Source of the DNA: Alphaproteobacteria bacterium
Lineage (GTDB): Bacteria > Pseudomonadota > Alphaproteobacteria > UBA828
NCBI GenBank assembly: GCA_022823305.1
Contig: JAJDXK010000149.1
Coordinates: 1 to 64,000, forward strand
Direction of reading: 5' to 3'
Length of the DNA: 64,000 bases
This document shows, piece after piece, positions 21,017 to 29,526 of this stretch; the first letter of the stretch is position 1, and every line of letters starts with the position of its first letter. The notes below the pieces were generated by a model that saw only the letters and a list, made by a program, of their open reading frames with translations, was not told the DNA's origin and did not search any database. The position numbers were made by a program, and so were the translations under genes.

Positions 21017-21793
21017 CTACCCGTCGTCCACCGGCACAGTATAGTTGAGCCGCATGCGCCCGCCGTCGGCATAGATGACCTGCCCGGTGACGTAGGACGA
21101 ATCGTCGCTCGCCAGGAAGACCGCGATGCCGGCGATCTCCTCCGGCCGGCCGATGCGGCCCATGGGCGTGCGGGAGAGCACGCGCCGCCGCGCCGCCTCG
21201 TCCGTGAGCAGCGAGCCCGAGAGCTCGGTCAGGATCGTACCCGGGCCGATCGCGTTCACGCGCACGCCGCTCCGCGCGAGCGCCAGCGCCATCACCGAGG
21301 TGAGCTGGTTGACCCCGCCCTTGCTGACGACGTAGGGCGCGATCGTCTCGATCGCCATGACCCCGTTGACCGAGGATATGTTGATGATGCTGCCCGTGCC
21401 CGCCGCCGCCATCGCCCGCGCCGCCGCCTGTCCCACCAGGAAGTAGCCCTTCAGGTTGGTGCGCAGCACGCGGTCGAAATCCTCCTCGGTCACGTCGAGG
21501 AAGTCGGCGATGGTGAAGATTCCCGCGTTGTTAACAAGCACGTCGATGCGCCCGTGGCGCGCGAGCGTCCGCTCGACCAGCGCGCGGGCCTGCGCCCCGT
21601 CGCCGGTGTCGCAGGGGATGAAGGCGGCGGCCCCGCCGTCGTCGCGGATCGCCTGCGCCGTCGCCTCGCCTTCCTCCTCCAGGATGTCGGCGACGACCAC
21701 CGCCGCGCCTTCGGCGGCGAATCTGCGGGCGCAGGCGGCGCCGATCCCGCGCGCCCCCCCGGTCACCACCGCGACCTTGCCGTCCAGCTTCAT
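21017..21793 (-). CDS. Short-chain dehydrogenase/reductase, glucose/3-oxoacyl reductase-like
   Basis: 258 aa from the ATG at 21793 (MKLDGKVAVVTGGARGIG), which overlaps the stop of the TetR gene (ATGA). It has the TGGARGIG cofactor site, DILEEEG at the end of strand 2 (the Asp favours NAD), NNAGIF, ISSVNG and YVVSK catalytic motifs, and the C-terminal YVTGQVIYADGG. Substrate unknown. It is translationally coupled to the regulator, so it is a likely direct target of it. Confidence 0.9.
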   Translation of the reverse strand: MKLDGKVAVVTGGARGIGAACARRFAAEGAAVVVADILEEEGEATAQAIRDDGGAAAFIPCDTGDGAQARALVERTLARHGRIDVLVNNAGIFTIADFLDVTEEDFDRVLRTNLKGYFLVGQAAARAMAAAGTGSIINISSVNGVMAIETIAPYVVSKGGVNQLTSVMALALARSGVRVNAIGPGTILTELSGSLLTDEAARRRVLSRTPMGRIGRPEEIAGIAVFLASDDSSYVTGQVIYADGGRMRLNYTVPVDDG

Positions 21794-22374
21794 CCCGGCC
21801 CGGCCTGCGGGCGGAACAGGTTGACGATGTGGCGCGCGATCTCCTGGGCCGAATCCTCGCCCGGCTCGTACCACGCGATGGTCCAGGCCATGGCGCCGAT
21901 CAGCGCGAGCCGGAAGTACTTGCGGCTGGTGCCGTCGGGCAGCGGCAGGTCGTCGATGAGCGTGCGGAAGACCTTCTCGTAGTCGTCCCGCTCCTCGATC
22001 ATGCGTACGCGCAGCTTGGGCGAATGGCGCTTCGGGAACTCGGTGGCGATGACCGAGCCGTAGTCCTTGCTCTGGTGCAGGGTCTCGACGTGGGCGGCGC
22101 AGGCCGCCTCGAGCCGGCTCCAGGGGTCGCTCTCGGTCTCGATGGCCGCGAGCACGCGTTCCTTGATGCGCCGGATGCCGGCCGCGTGGACCGCCGCCAG
22201 CAGGTCCTCCTTGGAGGCGAAGTGGTAGTACATCGAGCCGGGGAGGATTCCGGCCGCGGCCGCGATGTCGCGCACCGAGGTGGCGCTGTAGCCCGAGCGT
22301 GCGAACTGCACGGCGGCCGCGTCGAGGATGCGGCCCCGCCGGTTGTCCCTGCGCTTCGCGTCGGTCGTCGCCAC
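21790..22374 (-). CDS. TetR/AcrR family transcriptional regulator
   Basis: 194 aa. The N-terminal helix-turn-helix domain spans about residues 13-60 (RILDAAAVQFARSGYSATSVRDIAAAAGI, then GSMYYHFASKEDLL). The C-terminal ligand domain is all-helical and resembles the FadR/KstR2-type group that responds to acyl-CoA thioesters, but this is inference. It probably represses its own operon with the two SDR genes and perhaps the divergent ABC importer. A near-palindrome CAAGCGTTTG lies at 22409-22418. Confidence 0.88.
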   Translation of the reverse strand: MATTDAKRRDNRRGRILDAAAVQFARSGYSATSVRDIAAAAGILPGSMYYHFASKEDLLAAVHAAGIRRIKERVLAAIETESDPWSRLEAACAAHVETLHQSKDYGSVIATEFPKRHSPKLRVRMIEERDDYEKVFRTLIDDLPLPDGTSRKYFRLALIGAMAWTIAWYEPGEDSAQEIARHIVNLFRPQAGPG

Positions 22375-22408
22375 CGCCTGCGATCATTTCGGAGTCCGGG
22401 CGTTCGGG

Positions 22409-22418
22409 CAAGCGTTTG
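22409..22418. promoter_or_regulatory. Possible operator between the TetR gene and the ABC operon
   Basis: CAAGCGTTTG is palindromic at eight of ten positions, lies 35 bases upstream of the TetR start and between the divergent genes. TetR proteins usually bind such sites next to their own gene. Weak evidence from one site. Confidence 0.25.
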
Positions 22419-22465
22419 TTCGGTTTCGTGTCACGCCGGGCGGCCGCGGCGCGCGCCACGGCGGA

Positions 22466-22494
22466 TTGTGAGCGGGGGGCAAGGTGGTTACGAT
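22466..22494 (+). promoter_or_regulatory. Candidate promoter of the ABC importer operon
   Basis: TTGTGA (22466-22471), a 17-base spacer and TACGAT (22489-22494), 90 bases before the binding-protein ATG. Four of six bases match each consensus box. Confidence 0.38.
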
Positions 22495-22584
22495 CATTTC
22501 CGTTGCGCTGGGACCCACGCCGGCGCCCCGGCCGCGCCGCGTCCGGCACGGACGGCAGGATGCACAGAGACAGGGAGGATAGCG

Positions 22585-23826
22585 ATGAGCAAGGTCAATC
22601 GCCGCACGTTCCTCAAGGCGGCCGGCATCGGCGGCGCGGCAGTGGCTGCAGCGCCGACCGTGATCGTGAAGCCCGCGCGCGCCGACACCATCAGGGTCGG
22701 CGGGCTGCACGACCGCACCGGCGTGATCGGCATCTACGGCAACGAGATGGCGGACGCGCTGGTCTTCGCGGTGGACGAGATCAACGCGGCCGGCGGCGTG
22801 CTCGGCCAGCAGCTCGAGCTGATCGAGTACGACGCCCAGTCGACCATGGCCAACTACTCGCAGTACGCGCAGCGGCTGGCGACGGCCGACAAGGCCGACG
22901 TGATCTTCGGCGGCATCACGAGCGCCTCGCGCGAGTCCATCCGCCCGGTCTTCGACCGCTTCCGCAAGCTCTACTTCTACAGCACCTTCTACGAGGGCGG
23001 CGTGTGCGACCGCACGGTCTTCTGCAACGCGGAGACGCCGGCCCAGATCAACGGCCCGCTGCTGAAGTACGCGATGGACAAGTTCGGCGCCAAGACCGTC
23101 TACACCATCGCCGCCGACTACATCTACGGCCAGATCACCGCCGACTGGATCAAGAAGTACGCCAAGGACTTCGGCGGCGAGGTGATCGCCGAGGAGTTCT
23201 TCCCCCTCGATGTCGGCGACTTCGCCTCGACCATTACCAAGATCCAGCAGGCCGATCCCGACCTGGTGGTCTCGGCCCTGGTGGGCGGCAATCACATCGG
23301 CTTCTACCGGCAGTGGCCGGCGGCGGGGATGCAGGACAAGATTCCGGTCGCGTCTACCGTGTTCGGGCCGTGGGAGAACGCCTTCGTCTCGGCCGAGGAG
23401 TCCGAGGGCATCATGTGCTCCTACCACTACTTCCAGAGCATTGACACGCCGGCGAACCACGCCTTCCTGGAGCGCTGGCGCGCCCGCTACGGCGCCGATG
23501 CGCAGGAGATCGGGACCCTCGCGATCTGCACCTACAACTCGGTCAACATGTGGAAGAAGGCGGTCGAGCAGGCCGGCACCATCGACCGCATGGCGGTGAT
23601 CGAGGCACTGGAGACCGGCATCTCGGTCGAGGGGCCGGGCGGCACGGTGACGATGGATCCGCCCACCCACCACACCATCATGAGCGCGGCCATCGCCGAG
23701 CTGAACGGCGGCAACTTCAACATCGTCGAGGTGGCCGAGAACCGGACCCCGGACGACACCGCCACGGTCTGCGACCTGATCGCCAACCCGGATCAGGCGA
23801 CCCAGTACAGGATCAAGGTCGACTGA
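22585..23826 (+). CDS. Periplasmic binding protein of a urea/amide/branched-chain amino acid ABC importer
   Basis: 413 aa. The N-terminus NRRTFLKAAGIGGAAVAAAP has a twin-arginine signal, cleaved near PARADT. The mature part is a type I periplasmic fold: IRVGGLHDRTGVIGIYG, AVDEINAAGGVLGQQLEL, VIFGGITSASRESIRPVF. The FYSTFYEGG and DYIYGQITADW blocks resemble UrtA/FmdD/AmiC-like urea and short-chain amide receptors rather than LivJ. SD AGGGAGG precedes the ATG. Two permease genes follow at once, but the ATPases do not. Confidence 0.88.
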   Translation: MSKVNRRTFLKAAGIGGAAVAAAPTVIVKPARADTIRVGGLHDRTGVIGIYGNEMADALVFAVDEINAAGGVLGQQLELIEYDAQSTMANYSQYAQRLATADKADVIFGGITSASRESIRPVFDRFRKLYFYSTFYEGGVCDRTVFCNAETPAQINGPLLKYAMDKFGAKTVYTIAADYIYGQITADWIKKYAKDFGGEVIAEEFFPLDVGDFASTITKIQQADPDLVVSALVGGNHIGFYRQWPAAGMQDKIPVASTVFGPWENAFVSAEESEGIMCSYHYFQSIDTPANHAFLERWRARYGADAQEIGTLAICTYNSVNMWKKAVEQAGTIDRMAVIEALETGISVEGPGGTVTMDPPTHHTIMSAAIAELNGGNFNIVEVAENRTPDDTATVCDLIANPDQATQYRIKVD

Positions 23827-23849
23827 CCCCGACCTAGCCGTTACCTGCC

Positions 23850-24716
23850 ATGGATCTCGCCGGCATCATCGCCGTTCAGATCGGCTACACGGTTGCCAGC
23901 CTCGCGCTCATCAGCGCGGGGCTGGCGGTCATTTTCGGCATGATGCGGGTCATCAACCTGGCCCATGGCGAGTTCCTGATGCTCGGCGCCTATGCGGTGG
24001 TCGTCTCGACCAAGGCCGGCATCAACTTCTGGGTGTCGATGCTGGTCATCGCTCCGCTCTTCGTCGGCATCGTCGGCGTCATCGTCGAGCGCTTCATCGT
24101 GCGCTTCCTCTACGGCCGCATGATGGACACCCTGATCGCGACCTGGGGCCTCTCGCTCCTCTTCATCGGCATCATCACCACCATCTTCGGCAACGCGACC
24201 GAGAGCGTGGTCTCGCCCTTGGGCAGCTTCGAGATCGGCGAGTTCGCCGAGAGCCAGTACCGGCTCTTCATCATCTTCATCGGCGTGCTCGTGATCGGCG
24301 TGATCTTCGCGGTGCTGCGCTACTCGCGCGCAGGGCTGATCGCCCGCGGCACGATGCAGAACGCCGACATGGCGGCTGCGCTCGGCATCAGCCCGCAGCG
24401 GGTCTACACCATCACCTTCGGCGTCGGCGCGGCACTGACCGGGCTCGCGGGCGCGGCGCTCGCGCCGGTGACCGGGCTGCTGCCCACCATGGGGGCTGCC
24501 TTCATCGCCAAGGCCTTCATCACAGTGATCGGCGGCGGCGAGGCGATCGTCACCGGCACGTCGACGGCATCCGCGCTCTTCGGCACCGTGAACCAGGTGA
24601 CCACCTTCCTGTCCACGCCGGTCATGGGCGACGTCGCGCTGCTGATCGCCGCCGTCATCCTGCTGCGGCTCCTGCCCCAGGGCATCACCGGCCGCTTCTT
24701 CCGCCGATGGCTCTGA
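23850..24716 (+). CDS. ABC importer permease, LivH/UrtB type
   Basis: 288 aa, very hydrophobic with about eight membrane segments. Typical of branched-chain amino acid/urea permeases: FGMMRVINLAHGEFLMLGAY near residue 30 and a GxGxALTGLAGAALAP cytoplasmic coupling loop near residue 195, which contacts the ATPase. It overlaps the next permease gene by ten bases. Together they would make the heterodimeric channel for the substrate of the upstream binding protein. Confidence 0.9.
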   Translation: MDLAGIIAVQIGYTVASLALISAGLAVIFGMMRVINLAHGEFLMLGAYAVVVSTKAGINFWVSMLVIAPLFVGIVGVIVERFIVRFLYGRMMDTLIATWGLSLLFIGIITTIFGNATESVVSPLGSFEIGEFAESQYRLFIIFIGVLVIGVIFAVLRYSRAGLIARGTMQNADMAAALGISPQRVYTITFGVGAALTGLAGAALAPVTGLLPTMGAAFIAKAFITVIGGGEAIVTGTSTASALFGTVNQVTTFLSTPVMGDVALLIAAVILLRLLPQGITGRFFRRWL

Positions 24717-25762
24717 GAATAGGCATCGACGCCCAGGGCCTGAGCGTGGGCCGGTTGACGCCCGCGCTCACCGGCCCGCTGGCGCTGGTCGTGGCGGTCG
24801 CGCTGGTCATCGGCATCCTGCCGCTGGTCGTCTCCGACATCTTCATCCTGCTGCAGCTCACGCTCTTCATGGCCTACGGCATCCTTGCCATGAGCCTCGG
24901 CTGGGTGTGGGGCTACGGTGGCATCTTCAGCTTCGGCCAAGCCGCGTTCTACGGCCTCGGCGGCTACACCTACGCCGTGGTCTCGATCAACATGGGGGGC
25001 AGCACCGCGGCGCTCTTCGCCGGCGTCGCCGTGCCCGCCCTGTTTGCGCTCTTCCTCGGCTACTTCATGTTCTACGGCCGCATCAGCACGGTCTACGTGG
25101 CCGTCATCACCCTCGTGGTCTCGCTGATCTTCTACAAGTTCCTGGGGCACACGGCGGGCTACGAGTACACCATCGGCACCGCCCACCTCGGCGGCTTCAA
25201 CGGCATGCCGGCGCTGCCTCCCATCAACACGCCGGGCGATCCCATGCGCATGATCTGGCCCGAGGACATGTTCCTCATCACCGGGATCTGCCTGCTGCTG
25301 GTCTATGTCGGCCTGCGCCTGCTGATGTGGTCAAGCTTCGGGCGGGCGGTGGCGGCGGTGCGCGAGAACGAGATCCGGGCCGAGCTGCTGGGCTACGACA
25401 CGCGCCTCTACAAGATGGCGACCTTCGGCGTCGGCGGCGCGGTCGCGGGCCTCGCGGGCGTGCTCTACGCCAACTGGAACTCCTACGTGAGCCCCACCGT
25501 GTTCGACCTCGGCTTCAGCGCGCAGATCATCATCTGGGTGGTGGTCGGCGGGCTCGGCACCCTGGTGGGGCCGCTGGTGGGCGCGATGATTCTCGGCTTC
25601 GTCACCATCGAGCTCGGCACGCAGCAGACCGTCGACGTCAACCTGATCCTGGGCGTCATCCTGGTGCTCTTCGTCCTCGCGGTGCCCGAGGGCGTCACCG
25701 CCCAGGTCCGCAACCTCTACGCCCGGCTGGTGGAGCGCGTTCCGGGCCAGGGTGGGGCGTGA
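24707..25762 (+). CDS. ABC importer permease, LivM/UrtC type
   Basis: 351 aa. Membrane segments start at about residue 20; the family block GYGGIFSFGQAAFYGLGGYTYA lies near residue 70 and the coupling loop with VRENEIRAELLGYD near 225, followed by YKMATFGVGGAVAGLAGVLYA. The C-terminal tail ends QGGA at 25762. In intact operons one or two ATPase genes (livG/livF, urtD/urtE) follow directly; here a lower-G+C gene starts instead. Confidence 0.9.
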   Translation: MALRIGIDAQGLSVGRLTPALTGPLALVVAVALVIGILPLVVSDIFILLQLTLFMAYGILAMSLGWVWGYGGIFSFGQAAFYGLGGYTYAVVSINMGGSTAALFAGVAVPALFALFLGYFMFYGRISTVYVAVITLVVSLIFYKFLGHTAGYEYTIGTAHLGGFNGMPALPPINTPGDPMRMIWPEDMFLITGICLLLVYVGLRLLMWSSFGRAVAAVRENEIRAELLGYDTRLYKMATFGVGGAVAGLAGVLYANWNSYVSPTVFDLGFSAQIIIWVVVGGLGTLVGPLVGAMILGFVTIELGTQQTVDVNLILGVILVLFVLAVPEGVTAQVRNLYARLVERVPGQGGA

Positions 25763-25793
25763 ACGCAGTGCCGTTTCTGTGGCGGAATTTACC

Positions 25794-26681
25794 ATGAATG
25801 AAGGCCGCACCCTTGAATTGTTCTTCATTAACGGCAAGCCAGACGGCATGCTAACGGCTGAAGTATTTAACTGGACTGGCCATTTTCTAGTGGCACCGCG
25901 GACGCAGCTCCGGGAGGCGTTGGGGCGAAAAGAAGCAAAACACACCGGCGTCTACATTTTGCTTGGCAATAAGGATGGGGAGCCTTTTGCTTATGTAGGT
26001 GAGGGAGAGGACATTAGCGAACGAATTCGGAATCACGACAAAGACAAAGAGTGGTGGGAGAAGGCGATTCTCGTTACATCCTCTGCGAACAATCTTAACA
26101 AGGCTCACATAAAATATTTAGAAGCTCGCCTGATCTCAGAAGCACGAGCGGCGAAGAAGATCAAATTGGAAAACGGTACAACTCCGGAGCCAAGGGGTCT
26201 TACGGAAGCCGCACGGACGAATATGGAAGTGTTTTTGGATTATGCATTAATGGTTTTACCTGCGTTGAACGTCGATTATTTTGCCAATAGTGTGCGTTCT
26301 GCAGCCGGTCGTGACACTCTGCAAAGTGACGTGCCGCTATTCGAGCTTCAATCAAAGAAACACAATATTCGTGCGAAAGCGAGGCTTGCGAATAACGAGT
26401 TCATCGTTGAAAAAGGATCACACGCTCGCTGCAAGTGGGAAGGATCACTGGATTGGGATGTGGGTTACCAAAAGTTACATGGCGCACTGATCGAAAACAA
26501 GATACTTGAAAGCGAAGGGATTGGCGCTGGTGAACGCCGAATCTTTGATGTGGATTACGCGTTTAGCAGTCCCAGTGCCGCGGCTGCTGTTGTCCTTGGG
26601 CGACCCGCGGGTTCTCGAGAATGGAAGGTCCGCGGAACGAACGTGGATTACCGAGAGTGGGAGAAGGAGCAGATCAAATAG
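25794..26681 (+). CDS. GIY-YIG nuclease-domain protein with C-terminal DUF4357-like domain
   Basis: 295 aa from the ATG at 25794. The N-terminus has a small domain (FFINGKPDGMLTAEVFNWTGH), then a GIY-YIG core: GVY at 52-54, YVG at 67-69, Arg78 and Glu110 (YLEARLI), the set expected for metal-dependent nuclease activity. The C-terminus VVLGRPAGSREWKVRGT resembles DUF4357. Family members occur in phage defence and mobile contexts but have no settled role. Counted 60-base lines inside the gene give 45-53% G+C against about 67% in the preceding permease, so it was probably acquired. Confidence 0.8.
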   Translation: MNEGRTLELFFINGKPDGMLTAEVFNWTGHFLVAPRTQLREALGRKEAKHTGVYILLGNKDGEPFAYVGEGEDISERIRNHDKDKEWWEKAILVTSSANNLNKAHIKYLEARLISEARAAKKIKLENGTTPEPRGLTEAARTNMEVFLDYALMVLPALNVDYFANSVRSAAGRDTLQSDVPLFELQSKKHNIRAKARLANNEFIVEKGSHARCKWEGSLDWDVGYQKLHGALIENKILESEGIGAGERRIFDVDYAFSSPSAAAAVVLGRPAGSREWKVRGTNVDYREWEKEQIK

Positions 26682-26689
26682 GGATATTG

Positions 26690-26725
26690 AAAAAACGTGC
26701 TTCTGGGGTGTGGCGACCCAGGCGC
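26690..26725 (-). terminator. Possible terminator of the threonine dehydratase-like gene
   Basis: On the minus strand, just after the stop at 26728, TGGGT and ACCCCA can pair and are followed after nine bases by six T (26695-26690). The distance from stem to T-tract is longer than in a classical intrinsic terminator. Confidence 0.3.
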
Positions 26726-26727
26726 CG

Positions 26728-27726
26728 CTATTGGGCGGCCGCCGCGCGCGTAGCGGGGCCTGCATCCAGCCGGGCGAGGGCGCGGGCGCAGACGCCGGGG
26801 TCCACGTTGCCGCCGGAGAGGATCAGCCCCACCTTCCTGCCCGCCATCGCCTCGCGCTCCTGCAGCAGCGCCGCCAGCGGGGCGGCGCCGGCGCCCTCGG
26901 CGAGGTTGTGGGTGTCGGCGTGGTAGGCGGCGATGGCGTCCAGCATCTCGTCGTCGGAGACGCTGACGATGCGCGCGCAGCCGGCGAGGATCGCCTCCAG
27001 CGCCTCCGGTGCGGGCACGCGCGTGGCGATCCCGTCCCCCACCACGGTCTCGGAGCGGTTGGTGGAGACCGGGCGCCGCGCCTCGAAGCTGAGCGCATAG
27101 CAGTTGGCGCCCTCGGCGACCACGCCGACGATCTCGGTCTTGAGACCGAGCGCATCGCGCACGCCCATCAGCCCGCAGATGCCGGAGCCGAGGCCGATCG
27201 GCACGTAGACCGCATCGAGATCGGGCAGGGCGGTGAAGAGCTCCAGCGCATAGGTGCCGACGCCCCGCATCAGGCGTTCGTCGAAGGAGGGGACCATCGC
27301 CAGGCCGCGCTCGGCCGCGATCGCCTCCGCGCGGGCGCAGGCGGCCTCGAAGTCCACGCCGTGGATCACCAGCTCGGCGCCGAAAGCGCTCATGGCCGCG
27401 TTCTTGCCGGCGGCATTGCCCTCCGGCACCACCAGCACCGAGGGGATGCCGAGCCGGGCCGCGGCGAAGGCGATGCTCTGGCCGTGGTTGCCTCGCGTCG
27501 CGCTGATCACGCCTTCCACCGGGCCGTGCCGGCGCAGGTCGTCCATGAAGACCAGACCGCCCCGCACCTTGAAGGCGCCGATCGGCGTGTGGTTCTCGTG
27601 CTTGACCCAGACCTGCGCACCCGTGCGCTCGGCCAGCAAGGGCCAGGCGATCTGCGGCGTGGGGTCCAGGGTTTCGTGGACGAAGGCGGCGGCGTCCTGG
27701 AACGCGTCCAGTGTCGGCAGGCGCAT
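26728..27726 (-). CDS. Fold-type II PLP threonine/serine dehydratase-like enzyme
   Basis: 332 aa. PLP lysine in [15 protein letters not shown] near residue 53, [14 protein letters not shown] near 85, the phosphate-binding glycine loop [11 protein letters not shown] near 180 and the C-terminal ILSGGNVD. It lacks the regulatory ACT domain of biosynthetic IlvA, so it is a catabolic-type threonine/serine dehydratase. Alternatives within the family are serine racemase or the hydroxyectoine-degrading EutB. It stands alone, divergent from the carboxyltransferase operon. Confidence 0.85.
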   Translation of the reverse strand: MRLPTLDAFQDAAAFVHETLDPTPQIAWPLLAERTGAQVWVKHENHTPIGAFKVRGGLVFMDDLRRHGPVEGVISATRGNHGQSIAFAAARLGIPSVLVVPEGNAAGKNAAMSAFGAELVIHGVDFEAACARAEAIAAERGLAMVPSFDERLMRGVGTYALELFTALPDLDAVYVPIGLGSGICGLMGVRDALGLKTEIVGVVAEGANCYALSFEARRPVSTNRSETVVGDGIATRVPAPEALEAILAGCARIVSVSDDEMLDAIAAYHADTHNLAEGAGAAPLAALLQEREAMAGRKVGLILSGGNVDPGVCARALARLDAGPATRAAAAQ

Positions 27727-27807
27727 GGCGTGGCTCCCTCGCTCGGCGGCGGCGGACTATAGCAGGGTTGCGCCACCCGCCCTGCGCGCGGGACTCCTCA
27801 GTTCCGT

Positions 27808-27870
27808 GCTCGCGACCTTTAGGCGTGAGCGATCCTTCCATATCGCGCTCGCGACCTTTCAGGCGCGAGC
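27808..27870. repeat. Two tandem copies of an intergenic palindrome (ACCTTTCAGG loop)
   Basis: Copy 1 at 27808-27830 has stem GCTCGCG/CGTGAGC around ACCTTTAGG. Copy 2 at 27847-27870 has stem GCTCGCG/CGCGAGC around ACCTTTCAGG. Centres are 39 bases apart. A degenerate third unit may precede at 27784-27806. The array lies in the 183-base gap between divergent genes. It belongs to the same family as the array at 57.6 kb, where the stems differ in sequence but still pair. Confidence 0.75.
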
Positions 27871-27910
27871 GACTGCCTCTATCTTGACGGAACCATTCAG
27901 AGGGGAGGCG

Positions 27911-29512
27911 ATGGAGGTTCTGCGCTCGACGGTCGATCCGGCCTCGGACAAGTTCAAGGGCAACGAGGCGGCCATGCGGGCGCTGGTCGAAGACCTCGCC
28001 CGGCGCCACACCCGCGTGCGCGCGGGCGGCCCGGCGGAGGCGCAGGAGCGGCACCGCCAGCGCGGCAAGATGCTGCCGCGCGAGCGGGTCGAGGCCCTGA
28101 TCGACGAGGGCTCGGCCTTCCTCGAGCTCTCGGCGCTGGCGGCGGACGGGCTCTACGGCGCAGACGTGCCCGCGGCCGGCATCATCACCGGCATCGGCCG
28201 CATCGAGGGGCGCGAGTGCGTCGTCATCGCGAACGACGCGACGGTCAAGGGCGGCACCTACTACCCGATGACCGTCAAGAAGCACATCCGCGCCCAGGAG
28301 GTGGCCGAGGAGAACCGTCTGCCCTGCGTCTATCTGGTGGATTCCGGCGGCGCCAACCTGCCGCACCAGGACGAGGTGTTCCCCGACCGCGAGCACTTCG
28401 GCCGCATCTTCTACAACCAGGCGCGCATGTCGGCGAAGGGCATCGCCCAGGTCGCCGTGGTGATGGGCTCCTGCACGGCGGGCGGCGCCTACGTGCCGGC
28501 GATGTCCGACGAGACGATCATCGTCAGGGAACAGGGCACGATCTTCCTCGGCGGCCCACCGCTGGTGAAGGCCGCGACCGGGGAGGAGGTGAGCGCCGAG
28601 GAGCTGGGCGGCGCCGACGTGCACACCAGGCTCTCGGGCGTGGCCGACCACATGGCGGCGGACGACGCCGACGCGATCCGCCGGGCGCGGGCCATCGTCG
28701 CCCGCCTCGACGCGGCGCCGCCGGCCTCGTCCCCGCCGGCACCCGGTCCGGTCCACGACCCCGCCGGGATCTACGGCGTCGTACCGCCCTCGCTGCGCAC
28801 CATGTTCAACGTGCGCGAGGTCATCGCCCGCGTCGTCGACGGCAGCGCCTTCGACGAGTTCAAGGCCCGCTACGGCGCCACCCTGGTGACAGGCTTCGCC
28901 CGCATCGGCGGGCACCTCGTCGGCATCCTTGCCAACAACGGCATCCTCTTCTCGGAATCCTCGCTCAAGGGGGCGCACTTCATCGAGCTCTGCTGCCAGC
29001 GCGACATTCCGCTGCTCTTCCTGCAGAACATCGTCGGCTTCATGGTCGGCAAGCGCTACGAGCAGGGCGGCATCGCCAAGGACGGGGCCAAGCTCGTCAC
29101 CGCGGTCTCATGCGCGGGTGTGCCCAAGCTCACGGTCATCATCGGCGGCAGCTACGGCGCCGGCAACTACGGCATGTGCGGCCGCGCCTACGGTCCCCGC
29201 TTCCTCTGGATGTGGCCCAACGCCCGCATCTCGGTGATGGGCGGCGAGCAGGCGGCGAGCGTGCTGGCGCGCATCCGCCGCGACCGCATCGAGGCCGGGG
29301 GCGGGAGCTGGAGCAAGGACGAGGAGGCCGCGTTCAAGGCGCCGATCCTGGCCCAGTACGAGGAGCAGGGGAATCCCTACTACGCCGCGGCGCGGCTCTG
29401 GCACGATGGGGTGATCGACCCGGCCGAGACGCGGCAGGTGCTGGCGCGAGCCTTGGGCATCGTCGCCCACGGCCCGGTGGCGGACACGCGCTTCGGCGTC
29501 TTCAGGATGTAG
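27911..29512 (+). CDS. Methylcrotonyl-CoA carboxylase carboxyltransferase (beta) subunit-like
   Basis: 533 aa with SD AGGGGAGG directly before the ATG. It is closest in look to MccB/Liu[65 protein letters not shown], then [21 protein letters not shown] and the oxyanion-type [16 protein letters not shown]. It carboxylates 3-methylcrotonyl-CoA in leucine degradation, or a related acyl-CoA. An enoyl-CoA hydratase gene follows after 14 bases, as in liu operons, but isovaleryl-CoA dehydrogenase and the biotin subunit are absent here. Confidence 0.87.
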   Translation: MEVLRSTVDPASDKFKGNEAAMRALVEDLARRHTRVRAGGPAEAQERHRQRGKMLPRERVEALIDEGSAFLELSALAADGLYGADVPAAGIITGIGRIEGRECVVIANDATVKGGTYYPMTVKKHIRAQEVAEENRLPCVYLVDSGGANLPHQDEVFPDREHFGRIFYNQARMSAKGIAQVAVVMGSCTAGGAYVPAMSDETIIVREQGTIFLGGPPLVKAATGEEVSAEELGGADVHTRLSGVADHMAADDADAIRRARAIVARLDAAPPASSPPAPGPVHDPAGIYGVVPPSLRTMFNVREVIARVVDGSAFDEFKARYGATLVTGFARIGGHLVGILANNGILFSESSLKGAHFIELCCQRDIPLLFLQNIVGFMVGKRYEQGGIAKDGAKLVTAVSCAGVPKLTVIIGGSYGAGNYGMCGRAYGPRFLWMWPNARISVMGGEQAASVLARIRRDRIEAGGGSWSKDEEAAFKAPILAQYEEQGNPYYAAARLWHDGVIDPAETRQVLARALGIVAHGPVADTRFGVFRM

Positions 29513-29526
29513 CGGGGGCGGGCGCC

